Below are positions 1-8,442 of a stretch of DNA of 46,123 nt, piece after piece. Under the pieces are notes generated by a model that made no database searches, was not told the DNA's origin, and saw only the letters and a list, made by a program, of their open reading frames with translations. The DNA is taken from the NCBI GenBank assembly GCA_031549115.1, contig JAVBQJ010000016.1, forward strand, positions 1-46,123, written 5' to 3'. Numbering within the stretch: the stretch's first letter is position 1; every line of letters starts with the position of its first letter. The stretch is from JAVBQJ01 sp031549115 (GTDB taxonomy: Bacteria > Verrucomicrobiota > Lentisphaeria > Victivallales > Victivallaceae). The position numbers were made by a program, and so were the translations under genes.

Positions 1-46
1 GTCCCGGCAACGCATGGCAGAGCTCATCTCTCGCGTGCCACGAAGC

Positions 47-150
47 GGTCGCGTCCGCAACTGCCCCGGAGCGGCCCTCCGGTCGAGGTAGCTACGTCAG
101 TAGCCCCCTCGACCGGAAAACCGCTCCGGATTCTTTGCGGAGACGCGATC
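47..150. repeat. Long imperfect inverted repeat, about 104 nt
   Basis: Nested complementary arms can be paired by eye: 47-54 with 143-150 (one G-T pair), 55-60 with 135-140, 66-74 with 121-129, 79-88 with 107-116, and 91-95 with 100-104, leaving a 4-nt apical loop (GTCA). Only short internal loops and a 2-nt bulge interrupt it. That gives nearly 40 possible base pairs in one rod. The inner part is followed by ATTCTTT (130-136), a poor U-tract, so it may end transcription of a gene left of the window. It could instead be a mobile palindromic element or a structured RNA. It buries the GGAG that would serve an ATG at 151. No other copy is seen in this window. Confidence 0.7.
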
Positions 151-222
151 ATGGCAAGCCCAATTAGTCGCCGCATCAATAAACGCAACTACAATATGAT
201 ATCAGGAAGGGAAGGACGGGAA

Positions 223-3200
223 ATGGCCGATTTTGCCTTGTTCGGGACCCGGCGCTTTTTGCCGCTGTTCATCACGCAGTTTTTCGGAGCGTTCAACGAT
301 AATTATCTCAAGCAGGCGATCATCATCCTGTTGGCTTACCGGATGATGCAAAGCCAGGAAAACGTGGTGACATTGACCAACCTGGCGATGGCGCTGTTCA
401 TTCTGCCGTATTTCCTGTTTTCCAGCACCGCCGGTCAGTTGGCCGACAAATACGACCGCGCGAAACTGACCCGGATCGTCAAAGCGGCCGAAATCGTGCT
501 GATGGTGCTGGCATTGGCGGCATTTATGCTGCAATCGCTATGGCTGTTGTTCGTTCTCCTGTTTTTCATGGGGGCGCAGTCCACCTTTTTCAGCCCGGCG
601 AAATATTCGCTGCTGCCGCTGCAACTGCACGAGGATGAGCTGCTCGCCGGAAACGCCTTCATCGAAGCCGGGACCTTTCTGGCGATTCTCACCGGCACCA
701 TCGCCGGAGGCTTGCTGATTTCCGTGCCTTTGCCGGTGCCTTGGGGCGACTGCCTGGCCGGAAGCGTGCTGGTGCTGCTCGCAATCGCCGGGTATTGGGG
801 CAGCCGCTATATTCCGCCCGCCCAGCCGCAGGCGCCGGAGCTGAATATCAGCTACAATCCGGCCCGGGATACCTGGGAAATCCTGCGCAGCGTCCGCCGC
901 CAGCCGGTGGTGTTCCGCTGCATGCTCGGCAGTTCGGCCTTCTGGATGGTCGGAGCGTTGTACATGTCCCAGCTGCCGGCGTTCTGCAAAGGCATTCTCG
1001 GGGCCGACGCCACCGTGGTCACCACCTTCATGACCGTGTTTTCGGTCGGAATCGGAGTCGGCGCGGTACTCTGCAACAAGCTGCTGCGGGGGGTGATTCA
1101 AACCACGTATGCGCCGATCTCGGCGCTGGCGATGGCGTTGTTTACCTTTGACATTTATCTGGTCTGCCTCGCGCTCGAAGCGCCGGCGGGTGCCGAGGTC
1201 AGTGTTGTCGAATTCCTCGGCAACTTCCAATTCTGGCGGTTGATCTTCGATATGTTCATGCTGGCGATGGCGGGCGGGATGTTCACCGTGCCGTTGTTCG
1301 CTTTGATGCAGCACAAGGCCGACGAAAACGAAATGGCGCGGGTATTCGCCGCCAACAACATCATCAACTCGCTGTTCATCGTCGCCGGAGCCTTGCTGGT
1401 GGCGCTGCTGGTTCAAGTCTGCAAAATGGAGCTGGCGGATATCTTCCTGTTGATCGCCGGCTTCAATGTATTGACCGCAGTCTATGTCTGCCGCCTGCTG
1501 CCGGACGCGCTGCTCCGGTCGTGCATCCGGGCGCTGCTGACGTTGCTGTACCGGGTCAGGATCGAAGGGTTGGAAAACTTCGAAAAAGCCGGAGATCGCG
1601 TGCTGATCATCGCCAACCACATGTCGCTCCTGGACGGTTTGCTGATCATTGCGTTCATGCCGGAGAAGCTGACCTTCGCCATCGATACCTATATGGCGCG
1701 CAAATGGTGGCTGGCGCCGCTGCTGCGGCTGACCGACGCCTATCCGATGGATCCCGCTAACCCGATGGCCATCAAGTCACTGATCCAGGAGGTCCGGCAG
1801 GACCGGAAAATTCTGATCTTCCCGGAAGGGCGCATCACCGTCACCGGCACGCTGATGAAAGTATACGACGGTCCGGGTCTGATCGCCGAAAAATCCGGTG
1901 CCCTGCTGCTGCCGGTCCGCATCGACGGCGCCCAGTATTCGAAATTCTCCTACCTCAAAGGCAAAGTGCGGACGCGCTGGTTTCCGCAGATCACCCTGAC
2001 CGTCATGCCGCCGCGCCGCTTCGAAGTCCCCGCCGAAATCACCGGCCGCAACCGCCGCCACGCGGTCTCCGACGGCATCTATAAAATCATGGCGGAAATG
2101 ATGTACGAAGCCGGTGACAAACGCGAATCGCTGTTCAATGGCCTGGTCTCCGCCGCCCGGCTGCACGGTTCCCACCTGCCGATCGCCGAGGATATCGGCC
2201 ACAAGGTGCTGAGTCTGGGCAGTCTGGTGAGCAAAAGCCGTATCGTCGGCAGCCTGGTCTCCGAAGCGGCCGGACCGGAAAAAACCGTCGGACTGATGCT
2301 GCCCAACTCGGTGGCGGCGGTGGCGACCTTCTTCGGCTTGCAGTCGTGCGACCGGATTCCGGCAATGATCAACTTCACCTCCGGTCCGGCGATGATCCTC
2401 GCCGGCTGCCGCGGCGCCGAAGTGAAAACCATCGTCACCTCGCGCCGCTTCCTCGAACAAGCCGGGCTCGTCCCGCTCGCAGGCGAGTTGGAAAATGGCG
2501 GCATCCGGCTGGTCTGCCTCGAAGACTTGCAGCACGGGCACTGGTGTGCCAAATTGCGCGGTATGCTGAAAAACTTTTTTGCCGTCCCCTCCCATGCCCG
2601 GCCGGACGATCCGGCGGTGATTCTGTTCACCTCGGGTTCCGAAGGAACACCCAAAGGGGTGGTGTTGAGCCACCGCAACCTGCAGAGCAACCGGCTGCAG
2701 ATTCTGAGCACCGTCCCGATCACCGCGCAGGACAGATTGTTCAATTGCCTGCCCTTGTTCCACTCCTTCGGCTTGAGCATGGGCATGGTGCTGCCGATGC
2801 TGTCCGGGGTCCGGACCTTCTTCTACCCCTCGCCGCTGCACTACCGGATCATTCCGGCGCTGAGTTACATGGCCAATACCACTATTATCTTCGGCACCGA
2901 CACCTTCCTGCGCGGCTATGGCCGGGCGGCGCACTCGTACGATTTCTTCAATATCCGCTTCGCGTTGTGCGGCGCGGAGCGGCTCCGGCAGGAAACCCGG
3001 GAGCTGTGGAGCAATAAGTTCGGCGTCCGCCTGTTCGAAGGCTACGGCGCCACCGAAGCCTCGCCGGTCATCAGCGTCAATACCGCGATGTATTACAAGC
3101 CGGGCACGGTGGGGCGATTGCTGCCGGGACTCACGGCCCGCCTCGAACCCGTCCCCGGCATCGCCGAGGGCGGGCGCCTGTGGCTCAAAGGCGCCAACAT

Positions 3201-3645
3201 CATGCTCGGGTATCTGCTGGCGTCCCAACCCGGCGAATTGCAGCCGCCGCCGGACGGCTGGTATGACACCGGCGACATCATTTCGATCGACGACGAAGGC
3301 TTCCTGACGATCCGGGGCCGCGCCAAACGCTTCGCCAAACTGGGCGGTGAAATGGTTTCGCTCGGCGCGGTCGAAGACGCGCTCCGGCAATTATGGCCGA
3401 ATGCCCTGTCCGGCGTGGTCGTCATCGACGATCCGGCCAGGGGCGAGCAGCTGGTGCTGGTCACCGAGCAACCCGACGCGGAGACCGCGACGCTGGTGCG
3501 CCATTTCCGGGAATCCGGACTCAGTGAGTTGTGGGCGCCGAAGCGGATCGTGAAGGTGAAAAACGCCCCCTTGCTCGGCACCGGAAAATTCGACTACGCC
3601 GCCGCGCTCCAGCTTGTGCAAGCCTCCGGCACGGCGCGGAACTGA
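223..3645 (+). CDS. LplT-PlsC-acyl-ACP ligase fusion (Aas-like lysophospholipid salvage)
   Basis: This 1140-residue protein joins three activities of lysophospholipid recycling. Residues 1 to about 430 form a major-facilitator transporter like LplT, which flips lysophospholipids across the inner membrane; it begins FLPLFITQFFGAFNDN and has many hydrophobic segments. Next comes a PlsC-type acyltransferase with the H(X)4D box NHMSLLD at residue 465 and an FPEGR motif. The C-terminal half is an AMP-forming acyl-ACP or acyl-CoA ligase with the P-loop FTSGSEGTPKG near residue 802 and YDTGD further on. In E. coli, LplT and Aas are separate adjacent genes; here all three parts are one chain. I chose ATG 223 because an AGGAAGGGAAGGA stretch lies just upstream. 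An in-frame ATG at 151 is possible, but its ribosome site sits in the preceding hairpin. The gene stands alone. The substrate is inferred from the domain order. Confidence 0.9.
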   Translation: MADFALFGTRRFLPLFITQFFGAFNDNYLKQAIIILLAYRMMQSQENVVTLTNLAMALFILPYFLFSSTAGQLADKYDRAKLTRIVKAAEIVLMVLALAAFMLQSLWLLFVLLFFMGAQSTFFSPAKYSLLPLQLHEDELLAGNAFIEAGTFLAILTGTIAGGLLISVPLPVPWGDCLAGSVLVLLAIAGYWGSRYIPPAQPQAPELNISYNPARDTWEILRSVRRQPVVFRCMLGSSAFWMVGALYMSQLPAFCKGILGADATVVTTFMTVFSVGIGVGAVLCNKLLRGVIQTTYAPISALAMALFTFDIYLVCLALEAPAGAEVSVVEFLGNFQFWRLIFDMFMLAMAGGMFTVPLFALMQHKADENEMARVFAANNIINSLFIVAGALLVALLVQVCKMELADIFLLIAGFNVLTAVYVCRLLPDALLRSCIRALLTLLYRVRIEGLENFEKAGDRVLIIANHMSLLDGLLIIAFMPEKLTFAIDTYMARKWWLAPLLRLTDAYPMDPANPMAIKSLIQEVRQDRKILIFPEGRITVTGTLMKVYDGPGLIAEKSGALLLPVRIDGAQYSKFSYLKGKVRTRWFPQITLTVMPPRRFEVPAEITGRNRRHAVSDGIYKIMAEMMYEAGDKRESLFNGLVSAARLHGSHLPIAEDIGHKVLSLGSLVSKSRIVGSLVSEAAGPEKTVGLMLPNSVAAVATFFGLQSCDRIPAMINFTSGPAMILAGCRGAEVKTIVTSRRFLEQAGLVPLAGELENGGIRLVCLEDLQHGHWCAKLRGMLKNFFAVPSHARPDDPAVILFTSGSEGTPKGVVLSHRNLQSNRLQILSTVPITAQDRLFNCLPLFHSFGLSMGMVLPMLSGVRTFFYPSPLHYRIIPALSYMANTTIIFGTDTFLRGYGRAAHSYDFFNIRFALCGAERLRQETRELWSNKFGVRLFEGYGATEASPVISVNTAMYYKPGTVGRLLPGLTARLEPVPGIAEGGRLWLKGANIMLGYLLASQPGELQPPPDGWYDTGDIISIDDEGFLTIRGRAKRFAKLGGEMVSLGAVEDALRQLWPNALSGVVVIDDPARGEQLVLVTEQPDAETATLVRHFRESGLSELWAPKRIVKVKNAPLLGTGKFDYAAALQLVQASGTARN

Positions 3646-3845
3646 CCTGGATGTTGCATGAAGCGCCGGAAATATATCGCAAGCATTATGGATGCCAAAG
3701 ACTTGCAAATACCGCAGTCGATAGCGGCGCTATCGGCGAGGATTTTCGCAAGGCTCTTGGCGCCATAAGGATGCGATAGATTTTTCGGCCATTCGTGCAA
3801 TATCCAGGCTGATACGGAAGAAATGGTTTTTTTCGCGGTTTGTTG
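3646..3845. other. Intergenic spacer with a small perfect palindrome
   Basis: No convincing gene lies between the acyltransferase fusion and ftsK. The one clear structure is a hairpin at 3719-3735, with a 7-bp arm CGATAGC, a GGC loop and GCTATCG. It lacks a T-run, so it is not a standard intrinsic terminator. I see no other terminator for the fusion gene. Confidence 0.4.
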
Positions 3846-3873
3846 TTGTAAAAGCGGCTTCGCGGATTATATT
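3846..3873 (+). promoter_or_regulatory. Candidate sigma-70 promoter for ftsK
   Basis: TTGTAA at 3846-3851 and TATATT at 3868-3873 are separated by 16 bp, about 25 nt upstream of the likely ribosome site of ftsK. The local AT-rich stretch stands out in a GC-rich chromosome. The match is moderate. Confidence 0.45.
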
Positions 3874-3901
3874 AACCCGTAATTGTAATCACGAGGGAGC
3901 G

Positions 3902-6607
3902 ATGCCGGAAAATCTGAAATCAAACAACAACCAGCCCGCGGGCCGTTTTCGGTTCCGCACGCTGTTTTATTTAACTTTCACTCTGTTGATCATTTTAGCG
4001 TTATGGAGCTATTCTCCGCAGGACACCGCGGCAATCGAAGGCGGCAATCAGTTGCCGTTGGCCAACTGGGTCGGCGGGCTCGGCGCCTGGATGTCCAGCG
4101 TGTTTTTTCATCTGATCGGCCTGGCCTCCTGGGTGCTGGCGGCAGCATTGCTGCTGGTGACGCTGCGCGGCTTTCTGCCGGGGCATCCGCGCAGACGCGG
4201 CGCATTCTGGGGTGTGCTGGCGTTGACTGTCGGGGCCATGTTCCTGTTCGCGCTGTCGCCCGGAGCGTTCGTCGGTGAAACCAGCCGTCTCGGCCTGGGT
4301 TCGGTCAACGCGCCCGAATCCGCGCTTTCGGGAGGCGTCATCGGCCAGGTGCTGGTGGCGCCGGCGTGTCCGGCCACGCCCACCGAACCGGCTCTGCCCG
4401 CCGGGGTGCTGCGGCATTTCCTCGGCGCGGTCGGCGCCGCCCTGGTCGGCTGGGTGCTGCTGACCTTCGGCGCCATTCTGATTTACATGGCGGATTGGCG
4501 CGGGATGATCTCCTGGAGCCAGGCGGATGCCGCCGCCGGAAGCCTGCTGGACAAAGTGGACAGTATTCTGAATCGGGCCGAAGCGGCGGCGCCCCCGGCT
4601 CCAACGCCGGCCTGCGCCGAAGCGGCAAAAACGCCTTCGCCGCCGCTGTCGCTCGCCGGTGCGTCAGCCGCAGCGGCACCGGAAGCACCGGCCGCCTCGG
4701 GCGGTCTATTGCGCAATGCGTTGAGCCTGCTGAAAAGCAAAAATACCGGAGCCGCAGCGACACCGGAAGCGCCGGGCGAAACCGAAGTCCCCGCCGCTGC
4801 CCCCGAAACACCGGTCGAAGCCGCTCCCGTTGCGGTTATGCCGCCGGAAGCGCCGGCTCCTGCCGTCGCCCCCGTTGCCGCCCCCGTTGCCGTCCCCACC
4901 CCCGCTCCTCCGCGGGTGGAACCGATCCGTACCGTACCGCCGGCTATCCGCGCCGCCGGTGTCGATCCGGATGGTTATCTGAAGCCGGAAACGCCGGCGC
5001 CGAACGGCCAGAGCGTCCGCCCCGACGCGGTAAAAAAATCCTGTGATGACTATGTCCTGCCTCTGGTTTCGATGCTGACCAAGGGCGAAGAGGGATGCGG
5101 CGAAGACCCGCAGGTGATCGCCCAATCCAAAGAGCGGCTGCAAAGCACGCTGGAGGATTTCGGCGTCAACGGCAATGTCTGCGGCCATTTGACCGGTCCG
5201 CAGGTCACGCGTTACGAAATCAGCCTTGCGCCCGGAGTCCGGGTCGACAAAGTATCGAGTCTGTCCGACAACATCCTGATGAATCTGCAGGTGCCCAGCA
5301 TCCGCATTCTCGCTCCGATTCCGGGGCGCAATGTCGTCGGTGTCGAAGTGCCGAATACCAAACGGGAAACCATCACGCTGCGCAGCGTTTTCGAGTCCGA
5401 AGTCTGGCGCGGCCACAAGGGCGAAATCCCGGTGGTGCTGGGCAAAAACGTCTCCGGCAAACCGGTGGTGACCGACCTGGCCAAGGCGCCGCACCTGTTG
5501 ATCGCCGGCGCCACCGGTTCCGGGAAAAGCGTATGCGTGAATTCGCTGATCATGAGCCTGATGTTCAAGTTCAAGCCGGATGAGCTGCGGCTGATTCTGG
5601 TCGACCCGAAAGTGGTCGAATTCATCTTCTACCAGACGCTGCCCTATTTGATCACGCCGGTGATCAACGAGTCCAACAAAGCGCTGCTGGCACTGCGCTG
5701 GGCCGTCAATGAGATGGAAAAACGCTACCGGATGCTGGCCAAGGTCAAAACCCGGAATATCAAGGAATACAATACCCGCGGCATCGCCAATACCGGCAGC
5801 ATCGACGAGGCCGGCCAGCCGTTGCCGGAAAAACTGCCGCTCCTGATCATCATCGTCGATGAATTCGCCGACCTGATGATGGGCGACCGCACCATCCGCA
5901 AGGATGTCGAAACCGCGATCGCCCGGATCGCCCAAAAGGGGCGCGCCGCCGGCGTGCACATCGTGCTCGCCACCCAGCGCCCCTCCACCAACGTATTGAC
6001 CGGCGTCATCAAAGCCAACTTGCCGACAAAGATCGCGTTGCGCGTCGGCTCCCAGATCGACAGCCGCGTGATCGTCGACCGCAACGGCGCGGAAAGCCTG
6101 CTCGGCTACGGCGACATGCTGTTCCTGCCGCCGTCCAGCCCCGAGCTGGAGCGCATCCAGGGCACCTGGGTCAGCAACGAGGAAATCGAAAAAGTGGTGG
6201 ATTTCATTTCCGAGCAGGCCCAGCCGCAGTTCAACGACAACGTGGTCGCCGATCCCGAGAGCGAAGACGAGGACGAAGAGGGCGAAGTGCCGCGCGGCAA
6301 GGGCCGCCGGAAAGCCGCCTCCGACGATTTCGATGACGATGCCGATATCGCCGATGCTCCGAACTACAGTCCGATCGTCGAAAAATACCTCCAGCCCGAT
6401 GATGACGACCTGGTCAAACAGGCATTGGAGATCATTCTGACCGAACACCAGGCCAGTACCAGTTATCTGCAGCGACGCCTCAGGCTCGGTTACAACCGCG
6501 CCGCCGATCTGATCGATGAATTCGAACGCCGGGGAATCATCGGTCCGGCACGGGACGGCGGCAACAAACGTGAAATTCTGGTTTTCGACGAACTCACCGG
6601 AGAATAA
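3902..6607 (+). CDS. ftsK: DNA translocase FtsK/SpoIIIE
   Basis: This 901-residue protein is a septum-anchored ATP-driven DNA pump that clears and resolves chromosome termini during division. The N-terminal 200 or so residues carry hydrophobic membrane segments (for example LFYLTFTLLIILALW). Residues about 225-345 are an Ala/Pro-rich linker. The motor domain has the Walker A loop GATGSGKS at residues 536-543, a Walker B stretch ending VDEFADLMM, and the family motif ATQRPSTNVLTG. A strongly acidic segment at about 785-825 leads into the C-terminal gamma winged helix (YNRAADLIDEFERRGIIG), which normally reads polar DNA signals. ATG 3902 follows GAGGGAG at a good distance. The gene heads a co-directional cluster and is followed after 3 nt by a rodZ-like gene, which suggests a shared division and shape function. 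Confidence 0.97.
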   Translation: MPENLKSNNNQPAGRFRFRTLFYLTFTLLIILALWSYSPQDTAAIEGGNQLPLANWVGGLGAWMSSVFFHLIGLASWVLAAALLLVTLRGFLPGHPRRRGAFWGVLALTVGAMFLFALSPGAFVGETSRLGLGSVNAPESALSGGVIGQVLVAPACPATPTEPALPAGVLRHFLGAVGAALVGWVLLTFGAILIYMADWRGMISWSQADAAAGSLLDKVDSILNRAEAAAPPAPTPACAEAAKTPSPPLSLAGASAAAAPEAPAASGGLLRNALSLLKSKNTGAAATPEAPGETEVPAAAPETPVEAAPVAVMPPEAPAPAVAPVAAPVAVPTPAPPRVEPIRTVPPAIRAAGVDPDGYLKPETPAPNGQSVRPDAVKKSCDDYVLPLVSMLTKGEEGCGEDPQVIAQSKERLQSTLEDFGVNGNVCGHLTGPQVTRYEISLAPGVRVDKVSSLSDNILMNLQVPSIRILAPIPGRNVVGVEVPNTKRETITLRSVFESEVWRGHKGEIPVVLGKNVSGKPVVTDLAKAPHLLIAGATGSGKSVCVNSLIMSLMFKFKPDELRLILVDPKVVEFIFYQTLPYLITPVINESNKALLALRWAVNEMEKRYRMLAKVKTRNIKEYNTRGIANTGSIDEAGQPLPEKLPLLIIIVDEFADLMMGDRTIRKDVETAIARIAQKGRAAGVHIVLATQRPSTNVLTGVIKANLPTKIALRVGSQIDSRVIVDRNGAESLLGYGDMLFLPPSSPELERIQGTWVSNEEIEKVVDFISEQAQPQFNDNVVADPESEDEDEEGEVPRGKGRRKAASDDFDDDADIADAPNYSPIVEKYLQPDDDDLVKQALEIILTEHQASTSYLQRRLRLGYNRAADLIDEFERRGIIGPARDGGNKREILVFDELTGE

Positions 6608-6610
6608 ATC

Positions 6611-7447
6611 ATGGATCACCCGAACAATACGGACGCAAACCGGCAGGACCTGCCGTTGGATTTCGATACCGCCCCGGCCACACCGGCTCCGGCTTCGGTG
6701 AGCCGCCCGGACGCCGAACCGGCGAAACCGGCGGAAACCGTTTTGCCTCCGGCGCCGCCGCCGCAATCGGCAATGGCGACGGAAACCAGCATGATCCGGC
6801 GGCCGACCCCGATCATCACCGGCAACCGGCGGCCGGATTCGCTGACAACCCAAACGATTCCGGAGGATATCCGGGTGCGGACGATTCCGGCCAGCGCCTT
6901 TCCCGGCACGGTGCGCAACCAGGACACGAAACCACCTTCGGTCCCTTTCGGCCGTTATCTGGCGGAACAGCGCAAGCGTCTGAATCTGACACTGCAACAG
7001 GTGGATGACGCCACCCTGATCCGCCATGATTATCTCGAATTTCTGGAGCAGGAAGCGCTGGACAAGCTGCCGCCGCCGGTCTATGTGATCGCCTATGTGC
7101 GCAAACTCGGCGTTTTTTACAAAATACCGACCCAGAAAGTCGAAGAGCTGGTCGGCGAGTTGAAGCGCAATCTGGAGTATTCCGTGCCCGAAACCCTGTT
7201 GAACCAACTGGAAATCAACACCGAGCCGTGCGAGGAAAACACCCGAACCATGCGCCGGATCCTGTGGATACTCGGCATCGCCGTTCCGGTCCTGATCGGA
7301 TTGTTGCTGCTGATCATTTTCTTTACCGCCGGCCGTTCCAGCCAGGCTCCGGCCGACGTACCCGCCGGAAACCGGATGCCGGAATCGCGGTTGGATTTCC
7401 TGTTGGAGAAGCCGGTTTTCGCTCTTCCGGAATTGCCGGGCCGGTGA
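6611..7447 (+). CDS. RodZ-like membrane protein with helix-turn-helix domain
   Basis: This 278-residue protein probably links the cell-shape cytoskeleton to the membrane. A RodZ-type helix-turn-helix domain (FGRYLAEQRKRLNLTLQQV onward) covers about residues 113-176, followed by a single membrane span at about 216-240 and a short tail of some 38 residues. In usual RodZ proteins the HTH domain is at the extreme N-terminus and a long periplasmic domain follows the span. Here about 110 Pro/Ala-rich, probably disordered residues precede the HTH domain, and the outer domain is nearly absent. The gene starts 3 nt after ftsK, consistent with a shared transcript. A DNA-binding regulator is the alternative, but the single span after the HTH argues for the RodZ family. 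Confidence 0.8.
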   Translation: MDHPNNTDANRQDLPLDFDTAPATPAPASVSRPDAEPAKPAETVLPPAPPPQSAMATETSMIRRPTPIITGNRRPDSLTTQTIPEDIRVRTIPASAFPGTVRNQDTKPPSVPFGRYLAEQRKRLNLTLQQVDDATLIRHDYLEFLEQEALDKLPPPVYVIAYVRKLGVFYKIPTQKVEELVGELKRNLEYSVPETLLNQLEINTEPCEENTRTMRRILWILGIAVPVLIGLLLLIIFFTAGRSSQAPADVPAGNRMPESRLDFLLEKPVFALPELPGR

Positions 7448-7489
7448 TTTTATTGCAAAAACACAATTGACGTGCTATAGTAATACACG

Positions 7490-7933
7490 ATGAAAATTTT
7501 AATTATTCATGGTCCCAATCTGCAGTTGCTGGGACTCCGGGAACCGGGAATCTACGGTTCGGAGTCGCTGGCGGGGTTGAATATCCGCCTGGCCGCGGCC
7601 GCGAAGGCATTGGGAGTCGAAATCATCACATTCCAAAGCAACCATGAAGGAGCCATCATCGACCGCATCGCCGAGGCGTATGACGGGAAAATCGACGGTA
7701 TCGTCATCAACCCGGCCGCCTATACACATACCAGCATCGGTATCGCCGATGCCCTCAAAGCGGTATCCATCCCCGCGATCGAAGTCCATATCAGCAATAT
7801 CCATGCCCGCGATTCCTTCCGGGCGCACTCGATGACTGCGAGTGCGTGTCTGGGGGTGATTGCCGGGCTCGGTATCGATAGTTACGAATGGGCGCTCCAG
7901 GCGCTGGTTCGTCATCTCAGGCAACAGCAATAA
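7490..7933 (+). CDS. aroQ: 3-dehydroquinate dehydratase, type II
   Basis: This enzyme dehydrates 3-dehydroquinate to 3-dehydroshikimate in the shikimate pathway in the cytoplasm. At 147 residues it has the normal size of the small type II enzyme, which forms dodecamers. The start HGPNLQLLG, the catalytic tyrosine region at Tyr22 (EPGIYG), INPAAYTHTSIGI and EVHISNIHARDSFRAHS with catalytic His100 are all as expected. The next gene is accB, 30 nt away. The pairing of aroQ with accB and accC is common in bacteria. No other aro gene is present in the window. Confidence 0.97.
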   Translation: MKILIIHGPNLQLLGLREPGIYGSESLAGLNIRLAAAAKALGVEIITFQSNHEGAIIDRIAEAYDGKIDGIVINPAAYTHTSIGIADALKAVSIPAIEVHISNIHARDSFRAHSMTASACLGVIAGLGIDSYEWALQALVRHLRQQQ

Positions 7934-7963
7934 TTTTTTGAAATTTATCAAAGGAATCAACGA

Positions 7964-8422
7964 ATGAAAATCGAAGAAATCAAGACCATTGTCAAGCTGA
8001 TGAGCGAAAATGATCTGACCGAATTCAAAATTGAAGCGGAAGAATATAATTTGTGCATCAAGCGCGGCGGCAGCGCCGTAGCGGTGCAATCCCCCGTTCC
8101 CGCCGCGGCTCCGGCCCCGGCTCCAATCGCGGCCCCGGCTCCGGCGGCGGCCCCGGCCCCGGCTCCGGTCGCGGCCCCGGCGACTCCGGCGAAGACCATC
8201 GATTCTCCGATTGTCGGCACCTTTTACCGCGCCAGCGCCCCGGACGCGGCTCCGTTCGTCAAAGTCGGCGACCGGGTCGGCCAGGATACCGTGATCGGCA
8301 TCATCGAAGCCATGAAAGTCCTGAATGAAATCAAGGCGGATAAAACCGGCGTAATCAAAGATATTCTGGTGGAAAACGGCCAGGCGGTGGAATACGGTCA
8401 ACCGTTGTTCGTGATCGAATAA
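7964..8422 (+). CDS. accB: Biotin carboxyl carrier protein of acetyl-CoA carboxylase
   Basis: AccB carries the biotin that shuttles carboxyl groups in acetyl-CoA carboxylase, the first committed step of fatty-acid synthesis. The 152-residue protein has the usual N-terminal segment (KIEEIKTIVKLMSENDLTEF), a Pro/Ala-rich flexible linker at about residues 42-80, and a C-terminal biotinyl domain with EAMKVLNEI, placing the biotin on Lys118. A GGA-type ribosome site precedes ATG 7964. The gene is followed 20 nt later by accC, its enzymatic partner. The carboxyltransferase genes accA and accD are not in this window. Confidence 0.97.
   Translation: MKIEEIKTIVKLMSENDLTEFKIEAEEYNLCIKRGGSAVAVQSPVPAAAPAPAPIAAPAPAAAPAPAPVAAPATPAKTIDSPIVGTFYRASAPDAAPFVKVGDRVGQDTVIGIIEAMKVLNEIKADKTGVIKDILVENGQAVEYGQPLFVIE
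8107..8180 (+). repeat. Low-complexity GC-rich repeat encoding the AccB linker
   Basis: The stretch is built of imperfect repeats of GGCTCCGGCCCC-like units and encodes alternating Pro and Ala residues of the swinging-arm linker. Such tracts can vary in length between strains. Confidence 0.6.
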
Positions 8423-8442
8423 TTCATTACCCCGGAGAACGC

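Noticed and set aside
1777..3390. Minus-strand frame of about 540 codons opposite the ligase domain
   Set aside because: Antisense to the AMP-binding ligase domain with its P-loop; no supporting start signal or motif.
3719..3735. Small perfect palindrome as the terminator of the acyltransferase fusion gene
   Set aside because: The stem is 7 bp with no following T-run; it is recorded as a palindrome within the spacer only.
4706..7207. Large minus-strand open frame of about 830 codons across ftsK and rodZ
   Set aside because: It is antisense to two clear genes; the translation is low in recognisable motifs and rich in His, Gln, Arg and Asp, as expected for reverse frames in GC-rich coding DNA.
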